From Acidobacteriota bacterium (GTDB lineage Bacteria; Acidobacteriota; Blastocatellia; RBC074), in contig JAEUQO010000061.1 in assembly GCA_016789605.1 (NCBI GenBank), positions 1 to 64,000 of the forward strand: a DNA stretch of 64,000 nucleotides, given 5' to 3'. The stretch's first letter is position 1. Each line of letters begins with the position of its first letter. Below are positions 54,751-64,000 of the stretch, one piece after another. The notes beneath the pieces are model-generated. The model was not told where the DNA came from. It did not search any database and saw nothing but the letters and a program-made list of their open reading frames with translations. Both the position numbers and the translations under genes were made by a program.

Positions 54751-57700
54751 TCAATTTGAACGCCGAGCGACCACGAACGGATCTGCTTCGATCTCACGAC
54801 GGTAAAATACGCGTGGCCGCTGAGCTTCGGGTCTGACTTTGGCGTCCTTACGCGCGCGTAAAATTCGTGCTCGTTCAGTTTGGTATCTGTTTTCGAGCAA
54901 GCGCGGGACTTTTTGAGTCGCGTGATCCAGCCATTCGCGCAATAACACCTGGCCATCGCGCGGTTGCTGATCGGCCTCCATCTTTCGCAGCCCCAATTCG
55001 GTCAGCGCATATGTCAGATAGCCGTGTTTGATCTCTTTGTTTTCGAGCGCCATTTGATAGCTTTGCGCCGCCGTCAATACATAGACGCCTTTTTCATATG
55101 CCAATTGCGCCAAGCCTTTGGCGTTCATCGGACCGCGCCGTAGCTCTTCAGCTTCCAACGCTTGCCCGGATTGGCAAGCGTCAAGCACGAGCAGCACCTG
55201 GCGGGCGTCAATGCCTTCGAGCGCGGATTCAAGTTCCTGATCGGAAATGCTGCGCGTCAATACACGCTGCAATGCTGTTGCGCTGATGGATTCGCGTTTG
55301 CCGGTGTAACCCAGATCATGCGGAATTAAATAAAACCGCGCGCCGGTCGCCAGTCCGTGACCGGCAAAATAAAAAATCACTGCGTCTTCAGGCTGCGCCG
55401 GGTTGAGTTTGTGCAACGCAGGCGGCGCACTTTCTGGCAGTGGTTGGCCTGACAGTCGTTTCAGCGCCGCGAGGATGTTGGCTTTGGTGGCTGCGTCATT
55501 CAGTAGCGGCACCATTTCAACGGCGGCAAAGTGATTCAACGGCAACTGTTGATTGCGCAGCTCAGCGCCGAAATCCTGTGCGTCAGGAACAGCAAAGCGC
55601 AAGTTGTAATTTGCATTGGCGTATTCGTTGATGCCCACGGTTACCACATACGCCGTGCCTCGTCGGCGCACGCTTTCGGGGCCGATGACCAAGCGTGTCG
55701 CGTCAAGGCTTTTGATGTTGTGGCGGTTGAAGGCATAGGCGGTGAGACGATTTTCGCCCGCGACTAACGGCACCGAACACGTCAGCGTGGTTTGGCTGCT
55801 TCCTTGCAGCACATCGCCGCGCCAGAGTTTGACTAATACGCCGTTGCGAAACAGCCGCACATCGGTTGCGCCACTGCCTTGCGCGTGGTCACGATCCGTA
55901 GGGGCCTCGGCAATGTTCAATTTGAGCGAGATCGTGCGCGTGTTTGCGGTTGGCGTAGTGCGCGTAACTGGCTCGGCAGTTTCGTCGCCGACCAGCAATT
56001 TGATTGTCGGTTGTCGGCGGTCACGTTGCGCGACCTCTTCGTTTGGACGCGGTTTTTTACCCGCGAAGACATCAGCCAGCAAGTCTGGATAAAAATATTC
56101 GTTGAAGAAGATTTCGACTGGCGCGACGTTTGTGGTTGTGCGGTTAAAGCGCCAGAGAATTTGATTCCACGAGGCTGGGGAACCGTCAAACAAACCTGCG
56201 GGCGTGACAACCAACCAATCCTGACTTTCGCGCAGCGAGATGAGCGCCGCGGTTTCGCTTCCGCTTGGCACTTCCCAGATGCGCACGCTGCCATCATCGC
56301 TACCAGACAACAGCCATTTGCCTTCATCATCAAAACTCAAGGTGCTGATGCCGCCAGCATGCCCGCGTAACTCACGCGGCGCGGTTGAACTGGAAAGCTC
56401 ACTCAGACGAACCACGGCATCCGAATGGGCAGAGGCCAGCAGGCGATCATCCGGGCTGAAGGTCAAAGCCTGAATCGTGCCGTTGCCCACATTCAACGAT
56501 TGTTCGGATTGGAAATCCGGCGCGCTCCAAAGCCGGATTGATTTGTCTGCGCCGCCGGCTGCCAGGCGTTTGCCATCGTGTGAAAAGCTCACCGCAAAAA
56601 TCGCGCTGTTTGATCCTGACAGCGTGCGCACCGTCTGGCCGCTGGTAATATCCCAAATTCTGACGCTCCCATCCGCGCTGCCTGAAGCGAGCAAGGTTCC
56701 AGCCGGATGCAGACTCAGCGACGTGACGTCTTTGGTGTGTCCGTTGAATTGTGCACGCGCACTGCCGTTGCCATCCTCAAGCTTGATGGCCCAAAGCTTA
56801 ATGGATTGATCGCTGCTGCCGGTGAGCAATTGGTTGCCGTCAGGTGTGAACTGGATTGCGTTGACGGCGGCTTCGTGTGCGGCCCAGTGTCTCAGTTCGC
56901 GCGCGCCCACCACATCCCAAAGCCGGACAACGCCGCTGAGGCTGCCGGTTGCCAGCGTCAAACTGTCGGGACTGAAGGCCACGGATGTGATGCGGCCTGT
57001 GTTGCCGGGGAGCGCTGCGATTGCGCGGCCCGCGTTGACGTCCCACAACGTTGTGCTGTTGTCTTGATTGCCGGTGGCGAACCACCGACCGTCAGCGCTA
57101 AAGGCGATGGCTTTGACGGCATTGACGCGACTGCTGAGCGTGCGCGCATTCTGTGTGTCATTCAGTTGATGCAATTCGATGTTGCGCGTGCCCGGGCAAA
57201 CCGCGAATGACTGTCCATCGGGACTAAACGCCAGGCTTTCGTAGCTTTCCAGGCGCTGCGGTTCTGTGGCTGTTTGCAGTTCTTGCCCGTTGGCCAAGGC
57301 GAATCGTTTGACAACGCGGCCTGCCGCGCCTGCCAGCAATTCGCGCCCATTGTTGCCAAATTGAAGGTTGAGGATTCGCCCGGCGTTGAGCGCAAGGCGT
57401 TGCAACTGTGAGTTGCTTTGCCAACGCCAAACGTGAATGGTTGAATCTGTGCCGCCAGCAGCCAGCAATTCGCCAGATGGATCAAATGCCAAAGTCGCAG
57501 CAGCCGTTTCGTGAGACGCAATGGTTTGCAGCACCTGTCCTGAAGAAAGCTGCCAAAGTTTAATGGTCTTGTCTGCGCTGGCAGAAGCGATAGTTTGTCC
57601 ATCCGGGCTGAACGCGACAGCGAGCACCCAACCGACATGACCGGTCATTGAACGCAGCTCCCGCCGGTCGCTGACATCCCATAATTTTATGGTTTGATCG

Positions 57701-58152
57701 GTTCCGCCGGAAATAAGCTGTTTTCCGTCGGGGCTGAATGCGAGGGCGTTTATGCGTCCCTGGTGTCCGCTTAGGCTGGCCAATTCGCTGCCTTGAGCCA
57801 CATCCCAAAGCTTGATCTTTCCGTCAGTGCCTGCCGACGCCAGCAGTTGTCCGGCGCGCGAAAACGCAACCGTTCTGACGCTGCCCGTGTGTCCGGCGAG
57901 CGCGCGCAATTCCTGGCCGGTTGTGGCGTCCCACAATTTTACGGTGGTGTCTGAACTGGCTGATGCGAGAAGTCTGCCGTCCGGGCTGAATGCCAACCCG
58001 TCAATGCGCTCGCTGTGTCCGGTTTGTAAGACGAGTTCCGGGCGATTGGGCTGTGCGGTTTGAGCGTTGAAAAACGTGGCCAGAAACAAGATGGCTGAAA
58101 GCGAAACGGGCAGGATGAATAGCAATTGATGGCTGCGGACAAGGTACTTCAT
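54751..58152 (-). CDS. WD40-repeat protein with C-terminal caspase-like (peptidase C14) domain
   Basis: 1133 residues from the ATG at 58152 with GGAGGAG upstream. A signal or anchor helix (about 10-28) is followed by fourteen WD40 repeats (about 40-640), enough for two seven-bladed propellers, each with SPDGxxLASGxxDxxxxLWD-type cores. A linker follows (about 640-830), with a short Ig-like stretch (ISLKLNIAEAP). The caspase-like domain (about 845-1060) keeps both catalytic residues: His about 930 in YFAGHG and Cys about 993 in LVLDACQSG. A basic tail ends the protein. WD40-caspase fusions (orthocaspases) occur in filamentous and multicellular-style bacteria. No adjacent defence genes are present. 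The signal segment suggests export or membrane anchoring. Confidence 0.88.
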   Translation of the reverse strand: MKYLVRSHQLLFILPVSLSAILFLATFFNAQTAQPNRPELVLQTGHSERIDGLAFSPDGRLLASASSDTTVKLWDATTGQELRALAGHTGSVRTVAFSRAGQLLASAGTDGKIKLWDVAQGSELASLSGHQGRINALAFSPDGKQLISGGTDQTIKLWDVSDRRELRSMTGHVGWVLAVAFSPDGQTIASASADKTIKLWQLSSGQVLQTIASHETAAATLAFDPSGELLAAGGTDSTIHVWRWQSNSQLQRLALNAGRILNLQFGNNGRELLAGAAGRVVKRFALANGQELQTATEPQRLESYESLAFSPDGQSFAVCPGTRNIELHQLNDTQNARTLSSRVNAVKAIAFSADGRWFATGNQDNSTTLWDVNAGRAIAALPGNTGRITSVAFSPDSLTLATGSLSGVVRLWDVVGARELRHWAAHEAAVNAIQFTPDGNQLLTGSSDQSIKLWAIKLEDGNGSARAQFNGHTKDVTSLSLHPAGTLLASGSADGSVRIWDITSGQTVRTLSGSNSAIFAVSFSHDGKRLAAGGADKSIRLWSAPDFQSEQSLNVGNGTIQALTFSPDDRLLASAHSDAVVRLSELSSSTAPRELRGHAGGISTLSFDDEGKWLLSGSDDGSVRIWEVPSGSETAALISLRESQDWLVVTPAGLFDGSPASWNQILWRFNRTTTNVAPVEIFFNEYFYPDLLADVFAGKKPRPNEEVAQRDRRQPTIKLLVGDETAEPVTRTTPTANTRTISLKLNIAEAPTDRDHAQGSGATDVRLFRNGVLVKLWRGDVLQGSSQTTLTCSVPLVAGENRLTAYAFNRHNIKSLDATRLVIGPESVRRRGTAYVVTVGINEYANANYNLRFAVPDAQDFGAELRNQQLPLNHFAAVEMVPLLNDAATKANILAALKRLSGQPLPESAPPALHKLNPAQPEDAVIFYFAGHGLATGARFYLIPHDLGYTGKRESISATALQRVLTRSISDQELESALEGIDARQVLLVLDACQSGQALEAEELRRGPMNAKGLAQLAYEKGVYVLTAAQSYQMALENKEIKHGYLTYALTELGLRKMEADQQPRDGQVLLREWLDHATQKVPRLLENRYQTERARILRARKDAKVRPEAQRPRVFYRREIEADPFVVARRSN

Positions 58153-58194
58153 CGGTGCGCTCCTCCGGGGGCATAGTACCACAGTCCGCCTATG

Positions 58195-58250
58195 CCAAAA
58201 GCGATCAGCCGCCCGCGTCTTTTCCAAACGGAAAAACACGGACGGCTGAT
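58195..58250 (-). terminator. Intrinsic terminator after the TonB receptor gene
   Basis: On the minus strand ATCAGCCGTCCGTG...pairs with CGCGGGCGGCTGAT with an inner TTTTCC/GGAAAA stem, followed by CGCTTTTGG. It separates the receptor gene from the downstream WD40-caspase gene. Confidence 0.65.
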
Positions 58251-58272
58251 GAAAGCGCGGCTCTGTGCTGGT

Positions 58273-61200
58273 TTAGAAAACCAGTTTGAGCGCCAATTGA
58301 CCGATGCGCGGGTCTGCTGCTCCGCGCGGATTGCCGAAATCGTTGCGCCGGGTCAGGGCAACGCCCGCCGTGTTCACTCCAGTAACGTTGTACAACTGAC
58401 CGTTAAAGCTGGAAATGTTCAGGCGGTTGAGCGAGTTGAAGAATTCCGCGATGAATTGCAGCCGCACACGTTCCGTCAGGAAGAAGTTTTTTGTCGCCCG
58501 CAAATCAAGGCTAACAAAACGACCTGTGTGAAACGAATTGCGACCAAAGCCCGGCGCGCGGTCCGAATTGCGGTTGCCGTCGTTGTTCAAATCCACGTTG
58601 GCAGCCAGACGTGCGGAATAGGGGAGGTTGCTGGCGGCCTGCAATATGCCGCTGACTTGCCAACCACCCAGAACTTGCCGCACCAGACCCGTTCCGTTTT
58701 TGAAGTAGTCCAGATCCCACAACCCGCTGGCCACGACGCGATGCGGCGTGTTGGCGTTGCCGGGGCCGCGTTCATCGTTGAGCAACAAACTGTATTGCGC
58801 TTGTTTGGCATCATCGCCTGCGTTGCCGGTCACGACCGAGGTAGCGTCCGGCGCATCGTCCAGCACCTTGGAGAAGGTGTAGGAGAACAGCAGTTGGTAA
58901 TGTTGCGCAAAGCGTTTGTTGACCTGGAAGACAAGCGCGTTGTAATCCGAGCGGGCGCTGCTTTCAAACTGCGCAATGCGGCCAAACAGATCGCCCGTTC
59001 TGCCAATTGGACGCGTCGGGCTGGTTGTACCGGGATAGCGCAAAAATGTCGGCGTGATGCCGCCCGCAATTGCGGATGCCACCGGAGCCAGCAAGTTGAT
59101 GTCGCGTGTACGTTGCAAATGACGGCCTTTGACAGACAGGTAAGAGACGCCGACTGACAAGTCGTTGGTCAAGCCATACTCGACGCCCAGGCTGCCTTGC
59201 ATCGTATAGGGTTGCTGGTAATCAGGAGCGAACAGGAACAAGTTTGCGGCTGCCGGTTGGCCGCCACGCGCTTGAATGTCCGCCAGACTGTTGAAGCGGA
59301 ACGGATAGACCAAGCCGGTCGGATTGGTCAGCGTGATGCTGACGACGTTCAAGCCGTTGTTGGAGTGCGCAGTACCGAGCGCAATCGCGGGCGTACGGCC
59401 ATAAAACATGCCATAACCGCCACGAACGACCAGACGTTCGGCAGGCGTCCAAGCCAGACCAAAACGAGGCGCAATATTGTTGTAATCGTTGTTGATGCGC
59501 GAGGTGTCGACGTTCGCCGCCGCCAGTGACGGGCTAGGATTCCGCGTCGGGCCTTGCTTCATCGCCTGAATGTCATAGCGCACACCGAAATTGAGCGTCA
59601 GGTTTTTCAGCGCACGCCAATCGTCTTGCAGGAAAAAGCCATATTCGTTGAAGTTCGGGAACGTCGTTGGGCCGGTCGTGCCTTCACCGGCAAAGGCCTG
59701 GGTGTAACTCGCCACCACATTGTTCGTGAAGTTGGCATAGCTTGTGTAGGTGTAGCCGCCGCCGAAAAAGCCGGGGAAAAAGTTCTTGATGCGTTCGATG
59801 TTGACGTCCACGCCGCCTTTCAGGCTGTGCTTGCCTGCGAAATACGACACGTTGTCAATCAATTGGTACTTCTTCTCGGTGGTTTCGCGCGGGCTGAAGT
59901 TGTTACGTCCGATCGTCAGCGCCGCTTGGCCGCCGTTGCTGATAATGGCTTCGGGTGTGTCGCTATTAGACAGGCCGGGCTGGCGGTCACGCGCCACCTG
60001 CGCACGAAATTCGTTGAGCAAGCGCGGCGTAAACGCGGTGTTGAGCGTGATGCTGAAAGTGTCGGTTCTCACCAAGCTGTTGCCGCTATGTTCTTGCGCG
60101 TTGGTCGCGCCGCCGTTTTCCAGGTTGGTGCCGGTGAAGTTTTGGCGGTTGTAGCGGAAGTTGATACGGTTGGCGGAATCGAGTTGCCAGTCCACTTTGC
60201 CCAGATACACGTCCTGGTTGAATTGGCGAACGTAGTTGTTGGTGAAGGCCAACAGGCGATCGCGACCTGCCACAGACGCCGGAACAGCAGGATCAGCAGC
60301 CGGAAGCGGATTCAGGATGTTGGGTTGGGTGTTGCGCTGTCCGTCATAGTTGAAGAAGAAAAACGCGCGATCTTTTTTGATCGGGCCGCCAAATGTGCCA
60401 CCGAATTGGTGGAAATGATACGGCGGTTTGACTGCGTTGGGGACCAGCGCGGGTTTGCCACCGCTGGCGGTTTCGATACCCGCGTCATAACGCAGGCTGT
60501 TCGCGTTCAGCGCGCGGTCGCGGTAGAAATCGAACGCGGAGCCGTGAAACTCATTGGTGCCTGATTTGGTGATCACGTTGATCGTGCCGCCTGCGGCGCG
60601 CCCGAATTCGGCCGAGAAACTGTTGGTGTTGACCTGAAATTCCTGTACCGCATCCTGACTGAATTGATATGGCGCACGACCTGAACCCGTGCGGCCCAGC
60701 GACTGGCCAAAGAACATGTTGTTGTTATCAACGCCGTCAATCTGAAGACTGTTAAGCGTGCCTTTTTGGCCGCCAAAAGAAAGATCGCCCAGGCGCGCAT
60801 CACGCACCACGCCCGGCGTCAGGGTGACAAAGTCCAGGAAGTTGCGCCCGTTGACCGGCAACTCGCGCACCTGTTTTTCGCCCACTGCGCTGCTGACCTG
60901 TGTACGCGACGTTTCAACGACTGGGGCCGCAGCGGTGATTTCCACGGCTTCGCTGACATTCACGCGCAACGACAAATCAATGTTGAGCTTTTGTCCTACG
61001 GTAAGCTGAACGCTGCCGAATTTGTTTTCTGCAAAGCCTGTAGCGCTGGCAGAAATCTGATAGGTGCCCGGCGGCAACGCCGTCAAACGATACAATCCGC
61101 TGCTATCGGTGATGATTTCGCGCGTCAAGCCGGTTTCTACGTTGCGCACGGCAACGCGCGCGCCAACGACGACCGCGTTGTTTGGATCTGTGACCACACC

Positions 61201-61326
61201 TTCGATGGTGGCGGTGGCTGCTTGTTGCGCAAATGCGCTCAGTGAGGTCAACAACAGCATCAGCGCGATCCGCGCTAATTTGCTTGCTGCTGAAAAGGGC
61301 ACGAAGTGAACGAAACGTTCTTTCAT
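58273..61326 (-). CDS. Oar-like TonB-dependent receptor with N-terminal carboxypeptidase-regulatory domain
   Basis: 1017 residues with AAGGAG upstream and a signal peptide (about 14-33). The N-terminal carboxypeptidase regulatory-like domain (about 38-120, ATIEGVVTDPNNAVVVGARV) is followed by the plug (about 130-235, ELPVNGRNFLDFVTLTPGVV and IDGVDNNNMFFG). The outer-membrane beta-barrel fills the rest, with the typical plug/barrel junction NTNSFSAEFGRAAGGTINVITKSGT. This 'Oar-like' type is characteristic of Acidobacteria and imports large substrates, possibly oligosaccharides, peptides or siderophores. A canonical TonB box was not found. The substrate is unknown. Confidence 0.93.
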   Translation of the reverse strand: MKERFVHFVPFSAASKLARIALMLLLTSLSAFAQQAATATIEGVVTDPNNAVVVGARVAVRNVETGLTREIITDSSGLYRLTALPPGTYQISASATGFAENKFGSVQLTVGQKLNIDLSLRVNVSEAVEITAAAPVVETSRTQVSSAVGEKQVRELPVNGRNFLDFVTLTPGVVRDARLGDLSFGGQKGTLNSLQIDGVDNNNMFFGQSLGRTGSGRAPYQFSQDAVQEFQVNTNSFSAEFGRAAGGTINVITKSGTNEFHGSAFDFYRDRALNANSLRYDAGIETASGGKPALVPNAVKPPYHFHQFGGTFGGPIKKDRAFFFFNYDGQRNTQPNILNPLPAADPAVPASVAGRDRLLAFTNNYVRQFNQDVYLGKVDWQLDSANRINFRYNRQNFTGTNLENGGATNAQEHSGNSLVRTDTFSITLNTAFTPRLLNEFRAQVARDRQPGLSNSDTPEAIISNGGQAALTIGRNNFSPRETTEKKYQLIDNVSYFAGKHSLKGGVDVNIERIKNFFPGFFGGGYTYTSYANFTNNVVASYTQAFAGEGTTGPTTFPNFNEYGFFLQDDWRALKNLTLNFGVRYDIQAMKQGPTRNPSPSLAAANVDTSRINNDYNNIAPRFGLAWTPAERLVVRGGYGMFYGRTPAIALGTAHSNNGLNVVSITLTNPTGLVYPFRFNSLADIQARGGQPAAANLFLFAPDYQQPYTMQGSLGVEYGLTNDLSVGVSYLSVKGRHLQRTRDINLLAPVASAIAGGITPTFLRYPGTTSPTRPIGRTGDLFGRIAQFESSARSDYNALVFQVNKRFAQHYQLLFSYTFSKVLDDAPDATSVVTGNAGDDAKQAQYSLLLNDERGPGNANTPHRVVASGLWDLDYFKNGTGLVRQVLGGWQVSGILQAASNLPYSARLAANVDLNNDGNRNSDRAPGFGRNSFHTGRFVSLDLRATKNFFLTERVRLQFIAEFFNSLNRLNISSFNGQLYNVTGVNTAGVALTRRNDFGNPRGAADPRIGQLALKLVF

Positions 61327-61976
61327 TGTTGCTTCTCCTTGAAAGGTTGTCTGTCAGACGCAGACGAATTAATCCCTGACTCGGTCGCCGCTACCTCCCG
61401 TGCGGTGGCCGCTGTGCAAGATTGGTGAAAAGACTGCAAAGCTAGTGGAATCAGGTGCCAAGTTGAATTGGTTTGTTATTGAAGTAGGCAGGAATGCTAC
61501 CGTATGGCGCACCGATTCGCAAACCCGCCCACTGGTGCGCCCACTGGCGTGCAAGCAGCGGAAAAACCACTGGCCGCAACATTGCGCTTGACCGAAGCGA
61601 GCGCTCGCAATAGAGTGTCGCCACACTTCATTCGAAGTCTTTCCCCCTCAAAACAAGTGCCTCGCAAGAAAGACGATCATCTCTCTCATCGTCGTCGCAG
61701 TGGGAATTCCATGCCGGGGTTCTGTCTATTGACAGGTTGATTTTCCCCCTCCCGTGCCATTGGGTGCGGCTGTTCTCCTCACCAAAGCCAGTCACACCAA
61801 CGTTCGCTCTCAGCGCGTGCTGCGTTTGCTCCCGAAGTGCGTCTGGGCAGACATCTCTAATCCGCAAGATTGGTTAATCAAACCTGCTGCCTTCATCGGT
61901 GTGCTTGGCGCACCCCGGGCGGTAGTGTTTGGCAAAACTGTTACCTGTGCCCCGCATTTGGTGAAAAGGAGACAAC
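61327..61976. other. Divergent intergenic region upstream of the TonB receptor and DUF4394 genes
   Basis: 650 bases. It contains a perfect 12-base palindrome (GCGAGCGCTCGC, 61597-61608) and a CGCCCACTGG direct repeat near 61527-61549. No promoter pair is convincing. A 63-codon plus-strand frame at 61400 has no ribosome-binding site and no family features, so it is not called. Confidence 0.4.
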
Positions 61977-64000
61977 ATGAGTTTGAGAGGTATTTGTTGC
62001 TGGCCTGTTGGGAGAGGTGGCGTGGTATTGGCAGTGTTGGCATTGTTGGGCGGATTGTTCGTTCACAGTGCAAAACGATGGGGGCGGGGGGCCAATTCGT
62101 TCACGGCATCAGCCGTTTCAGCCAGTCAGTTTTTGCCCGGCCCAGCGATCGAAGGCACGATCTTTGCCGTTACTGCCAGCAATAAGCTGATCACTTTTAA
62201 CCAAGCCAACCCCAGCGCTGTAATCACGACGCAGAACATCACGGGATTGCAGAGCAATGAATTCATTCTGGGCCTGGATTTTCGCCCGCGCACCGGGCAA
62301 TTGTACGCACTGAGCAGTTTGAACCGGCTTTATTTGCTGAACCCCGCGACGGGCGCTGCTGGGCCGATCGGCTCCGGGCCGCTGACGCCTGCCACGGTCG
62401 GCACGGCCTTCGGATTCGATTTCAACCCGGTGCCAGATCGGTTGCGCATTGTCAGCGATGCCGATCAGAACCTGCGCATTACACCGGACGGAAACAGCGT
62501 GACGACCGACGGCGCGCTGGCCTTTGCCAGTGGAGATCGGAATGCAGGTGTGAATCCGAACATTGTCGGTGCGGCTTACACGAATAGTTTTTCCGGCGCG
62601 ACCACGACGACGTTATATGGCATTGATTCCAATCTCGACGCGTTGGTGTTGCAAGGTTCACCGGGCGGCAGCCCGACGTCGCCCAATACGGGCACACTGA
62701 CGACAGTTGGAAATTTGGGGGTGAATACGTCTGACGCAGTGGGTTTTGATATCGCGGGGCCGAGCGGGATCGCATTTGCTTCGTTGACCACACCGGGCGC
62801 GACGACATCTTCGTTGTACACGGTGGATTTGGGCTCTGGCGCGGCACGTTTGGTCGGCGCAATCGGTGGCGGAGAAGTGATTCGCGATCTGGCGGCGGTC
62901 GTGCGCGTCGAAACCATCTTTGCACTGACGACCAAAAATCAATTGTTGGCGTTCAGCAGCGCAACTCCCAATGTACTGGTGACGAAACTGCCCATTAGCG
63001 GTTTGAGCGGAAATGAATCGTTGCTGGGGCTGGATTTTCGCCCTGCCACGGGACAGCTTTACGCCTTGAGTGATGCCAGTCGCCTGTACACGATCAATAC
63101 GACAACGGCGGTTGCGACGTTGGTTGTCAGTACGCCATTTAGCCCGGGGTTGATGGGCAGCGCCTTCGGATTTGATTTTAACCCGGTACCGGATCGCATT
63201 CGCGTGGTCAGCGACGCACAGCAAAATCTGCGCTTGAACCCAAACAATGGTGTTGTTGCAGGAACAGATACGACGCTGGCATTTGCCACTGGCGACAGCA
63301 ACGCGAATGTCACGCCCAACCTCGTCGCCTCAGCCTACACAAACAATTTTGCGGGCACGCCAAACACAACGTTGTATGGCATTGACGCTCAACTTGATGC
63401 GCTCGTCTTGCAAGGTTCGGTGGGTGGTTCGCCGGTTTCACCCAATACCGGACAGCTCAGCACCGTTGGCGGATTGGGTTTCAATACGAATGATCAGGTT
63501 GGATTTGATATTGCGTCAGGCAGCAACGCGGCGTTTGCATCGTTGACGACGATGATTGGGTTGATTTCGTTGTCTTCGCTGTACACGGTCAATTTGAATA
63601 CGGGAGCCGCAACGTTGATCGGGCCCATCGGTGATGACGGCGATACGATTCGCGATATTGCCATCGCGCCGCGCATCGAGCTGATTTACGCCGTGACAGC
63701 GAGCAACAAATTGATCAGCTTTGTCAGCACTGCGCCGGGTGTGATTTTGAGCACGGCAACGATCAACAACCTGCCCGCAGGCGAACAAATCAACGGACTG
63801 GATTTTCGTCCTGCGAATGGCAAGCTGTACGCGCTCAGCAGCAGCAGTCGCATCTATACGATTGATCCGCTGACGGGCATTGCCAGCCTGGTTGGCTCCG
63901 GGCCGACAAATCCGCCTGTGAATGGCTCTGGCATCGGTTTTGACTTCAACCCGGTGCCCGATCGCATTCGTGTGGTCAGTTCGGCGGGACAGAATCTGCG
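61977..64000 (+). CDS. DUF4394 repeat protein, exported (3' end outside window)
   Basis: The frame opens at the ATG at 61977 with AAGGAG upstream and stays open to the window end (674 complete codons). A signal or anchor segment (about 14-30) is followed by three tandem DUF4394-like modules of about 252-256 residues, beginning near residues 62, 314 and 570. Each has a YALSS-type strand, FDFNPVPDRxRVVSD and QNLR motifs, then a 'GSPTSPNTGTL...TVG' segment and a 'GLGVNT...GFDIA' strand. The third is cut off. DUF4394 proteins are secreted beta-propeller-like proteins of unknown function, common in Acidobacteria and Cyanobacteria. It is likely a surface or extracellular protein. Confidence 0.87.
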   Translation, partial: MSLRGICCWPVGRGGVVLAVLALLGGLFVHSAKRWGRGANSFTASAVSASQFLPGPAIEGTIFAVTASNKLITFNQANPSAVITTQNITGLQSNEFILGLDFRPRTGQLYALSSLNRLYLLNPATGAAGPIGSGPLTPATVGTAFGFDFNPVPDRLRIVSDADQNLRITPDGNSVTTDGALAFASGDRNAGVNPNIVGAAYTNSFSGATTTTLYGIDSNLDALVLQGSPGGSPTSPNTGTLTTVGNLGVNTSDAVGFDIAGPSGIAFASLTTPGATTSSLYTVDLGSGAARLVGAIGGGEVIRDLAAVVRVETIFALTTKNQLLAFSSATPNVLVTKLPISGLSGNESLLGLDFRPATGQLYALSDASRLYTINTTTAVATLVVSTPFSPGLMGSAFGFDFNPVPDRIRVVSDAQQNLRLNPNNGVVAGTDTTLAFATGDSNANVTPNLVASAYTNNFAGTPNTTLYGIDAQLDALVLQGSVGGSPVSPNTGQLSTVGGLGFNTNDQVGFDIASGSNAAFASLTTMIGLISLSSLYTVNLNTGAATLIGPIGDDGDTIRDIAIAPRIELIYAVTASNKLISFVSTAPGVILSTATINNLPAGEQINGLDFRPANGKLYALSSSSRIYTIDPLTGIASLVGSGPTNPPVNGSGIGFDFNPVPDRIRVVSSAGQNL

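Noticed and set aside
54751-58152. WD40-caspase gene as part of a defence island.
   Set aside because: Its neighbours are a TonB receptor and a DUF2911 protein. No nuclease, sensor or toxin partner is adjacent.
61400-61591. 63-codon plus-strand frame upstream of the DUF4394 gene.
   Set aside because: No ribosome-binding site and no protein features. It lies in the region that must hold two promoters.

Overview
The window looks like an ordinary chromosomal segment from a member of the Acidobacteriota, possibly Blastocatellia-like. This rests on content, not on any marker tree. Supporting points are a VWFA-related protein of the type common in Acidobacteria, a large Oar-like TonB-dependent receptor, many secreted hydrolases and beta-propeller proteins, a propeller-sensor histidine kinase and DUF4394/IPT/BACON/Ig-like surface proteins. 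I see no rRNA, tRNA, CRISPR array, transposase or prophage.

Layout. 0-9.4 kb: the end of a sodium:solute symporter overlaps a GH3 glycosidase, followed by envelope proteins (VWA, OmpA-like, VIT/VWA) and a secreted esterase. 9.4-13.4 kb: a response regulator and propeller-type histidine kinase operon on the minus strand. 13.6-20.6 kb: the translation and RNA-turnover operon rimP-nusA-infB-rbfA-nrnA, with a clear promoter and an intrinsic terminator right behind it. 20.7-27.5 kb: one giant 2282-residue secreted mosaic protein. 27.8-34.9 kb: rsgA, then a PQQ-propeller protein, an active/inactive M16 peptidase pair and a beta-CASP ribonuclease-like MBL protein. 35.2-39.1 kb: class Ia ribonucleotide reductase nrdA-nrdB behind a consensus promoter and a cobalamin riboswitch, the strongest regulatory finding here. 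39.3-42.2 kb: a 32-codon ORF and aceE. 42.3-50.8 kb: a run of mostly secreted hydrolases (PqaA-like, DinB-like, Tat-exported alpha/beta hydrolase, sulfatase, GNAT, ceramidase-like, arginyltransferase-like). 50.8-52.4 kb: an AT-rich patch with two overlapping genes of unknown function and a coding remnant. 52.4-54.0 kb: two tandem exported CX5R phosphatases. 54.1-61.3 kb: DUF2911, a 14-WD40-repeat caspase-like protein and an Oar-like TonB receptor. 62-64 kb: a DUF4394 repeat protein that runs off the window.

How the parts fit. Much of the content is outward-facing: polymer and lipid hydrolysis, uptake and surface display by a free-living heterotroph. Two housekeeping operons carry readable leader control. 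nrdAB appears to be shut down when B12 is available, which implies a B12-dependent class II reductase elsewhere in the genome. The rimP-nusA operon has a terminator at the start of its transcript that would let NusA or termination efficiency feed back on expression. Many starts were moved to internal codons with a good Shine-Dalgarno and signal peptide; the reasons are given per gene. No completely new multi-gene system is evident. The best candidates for undescribed biology are the AT-rich gene pair, the WD40-caspase protein and the giant mosaic protein with its triplicated C-terminal module.
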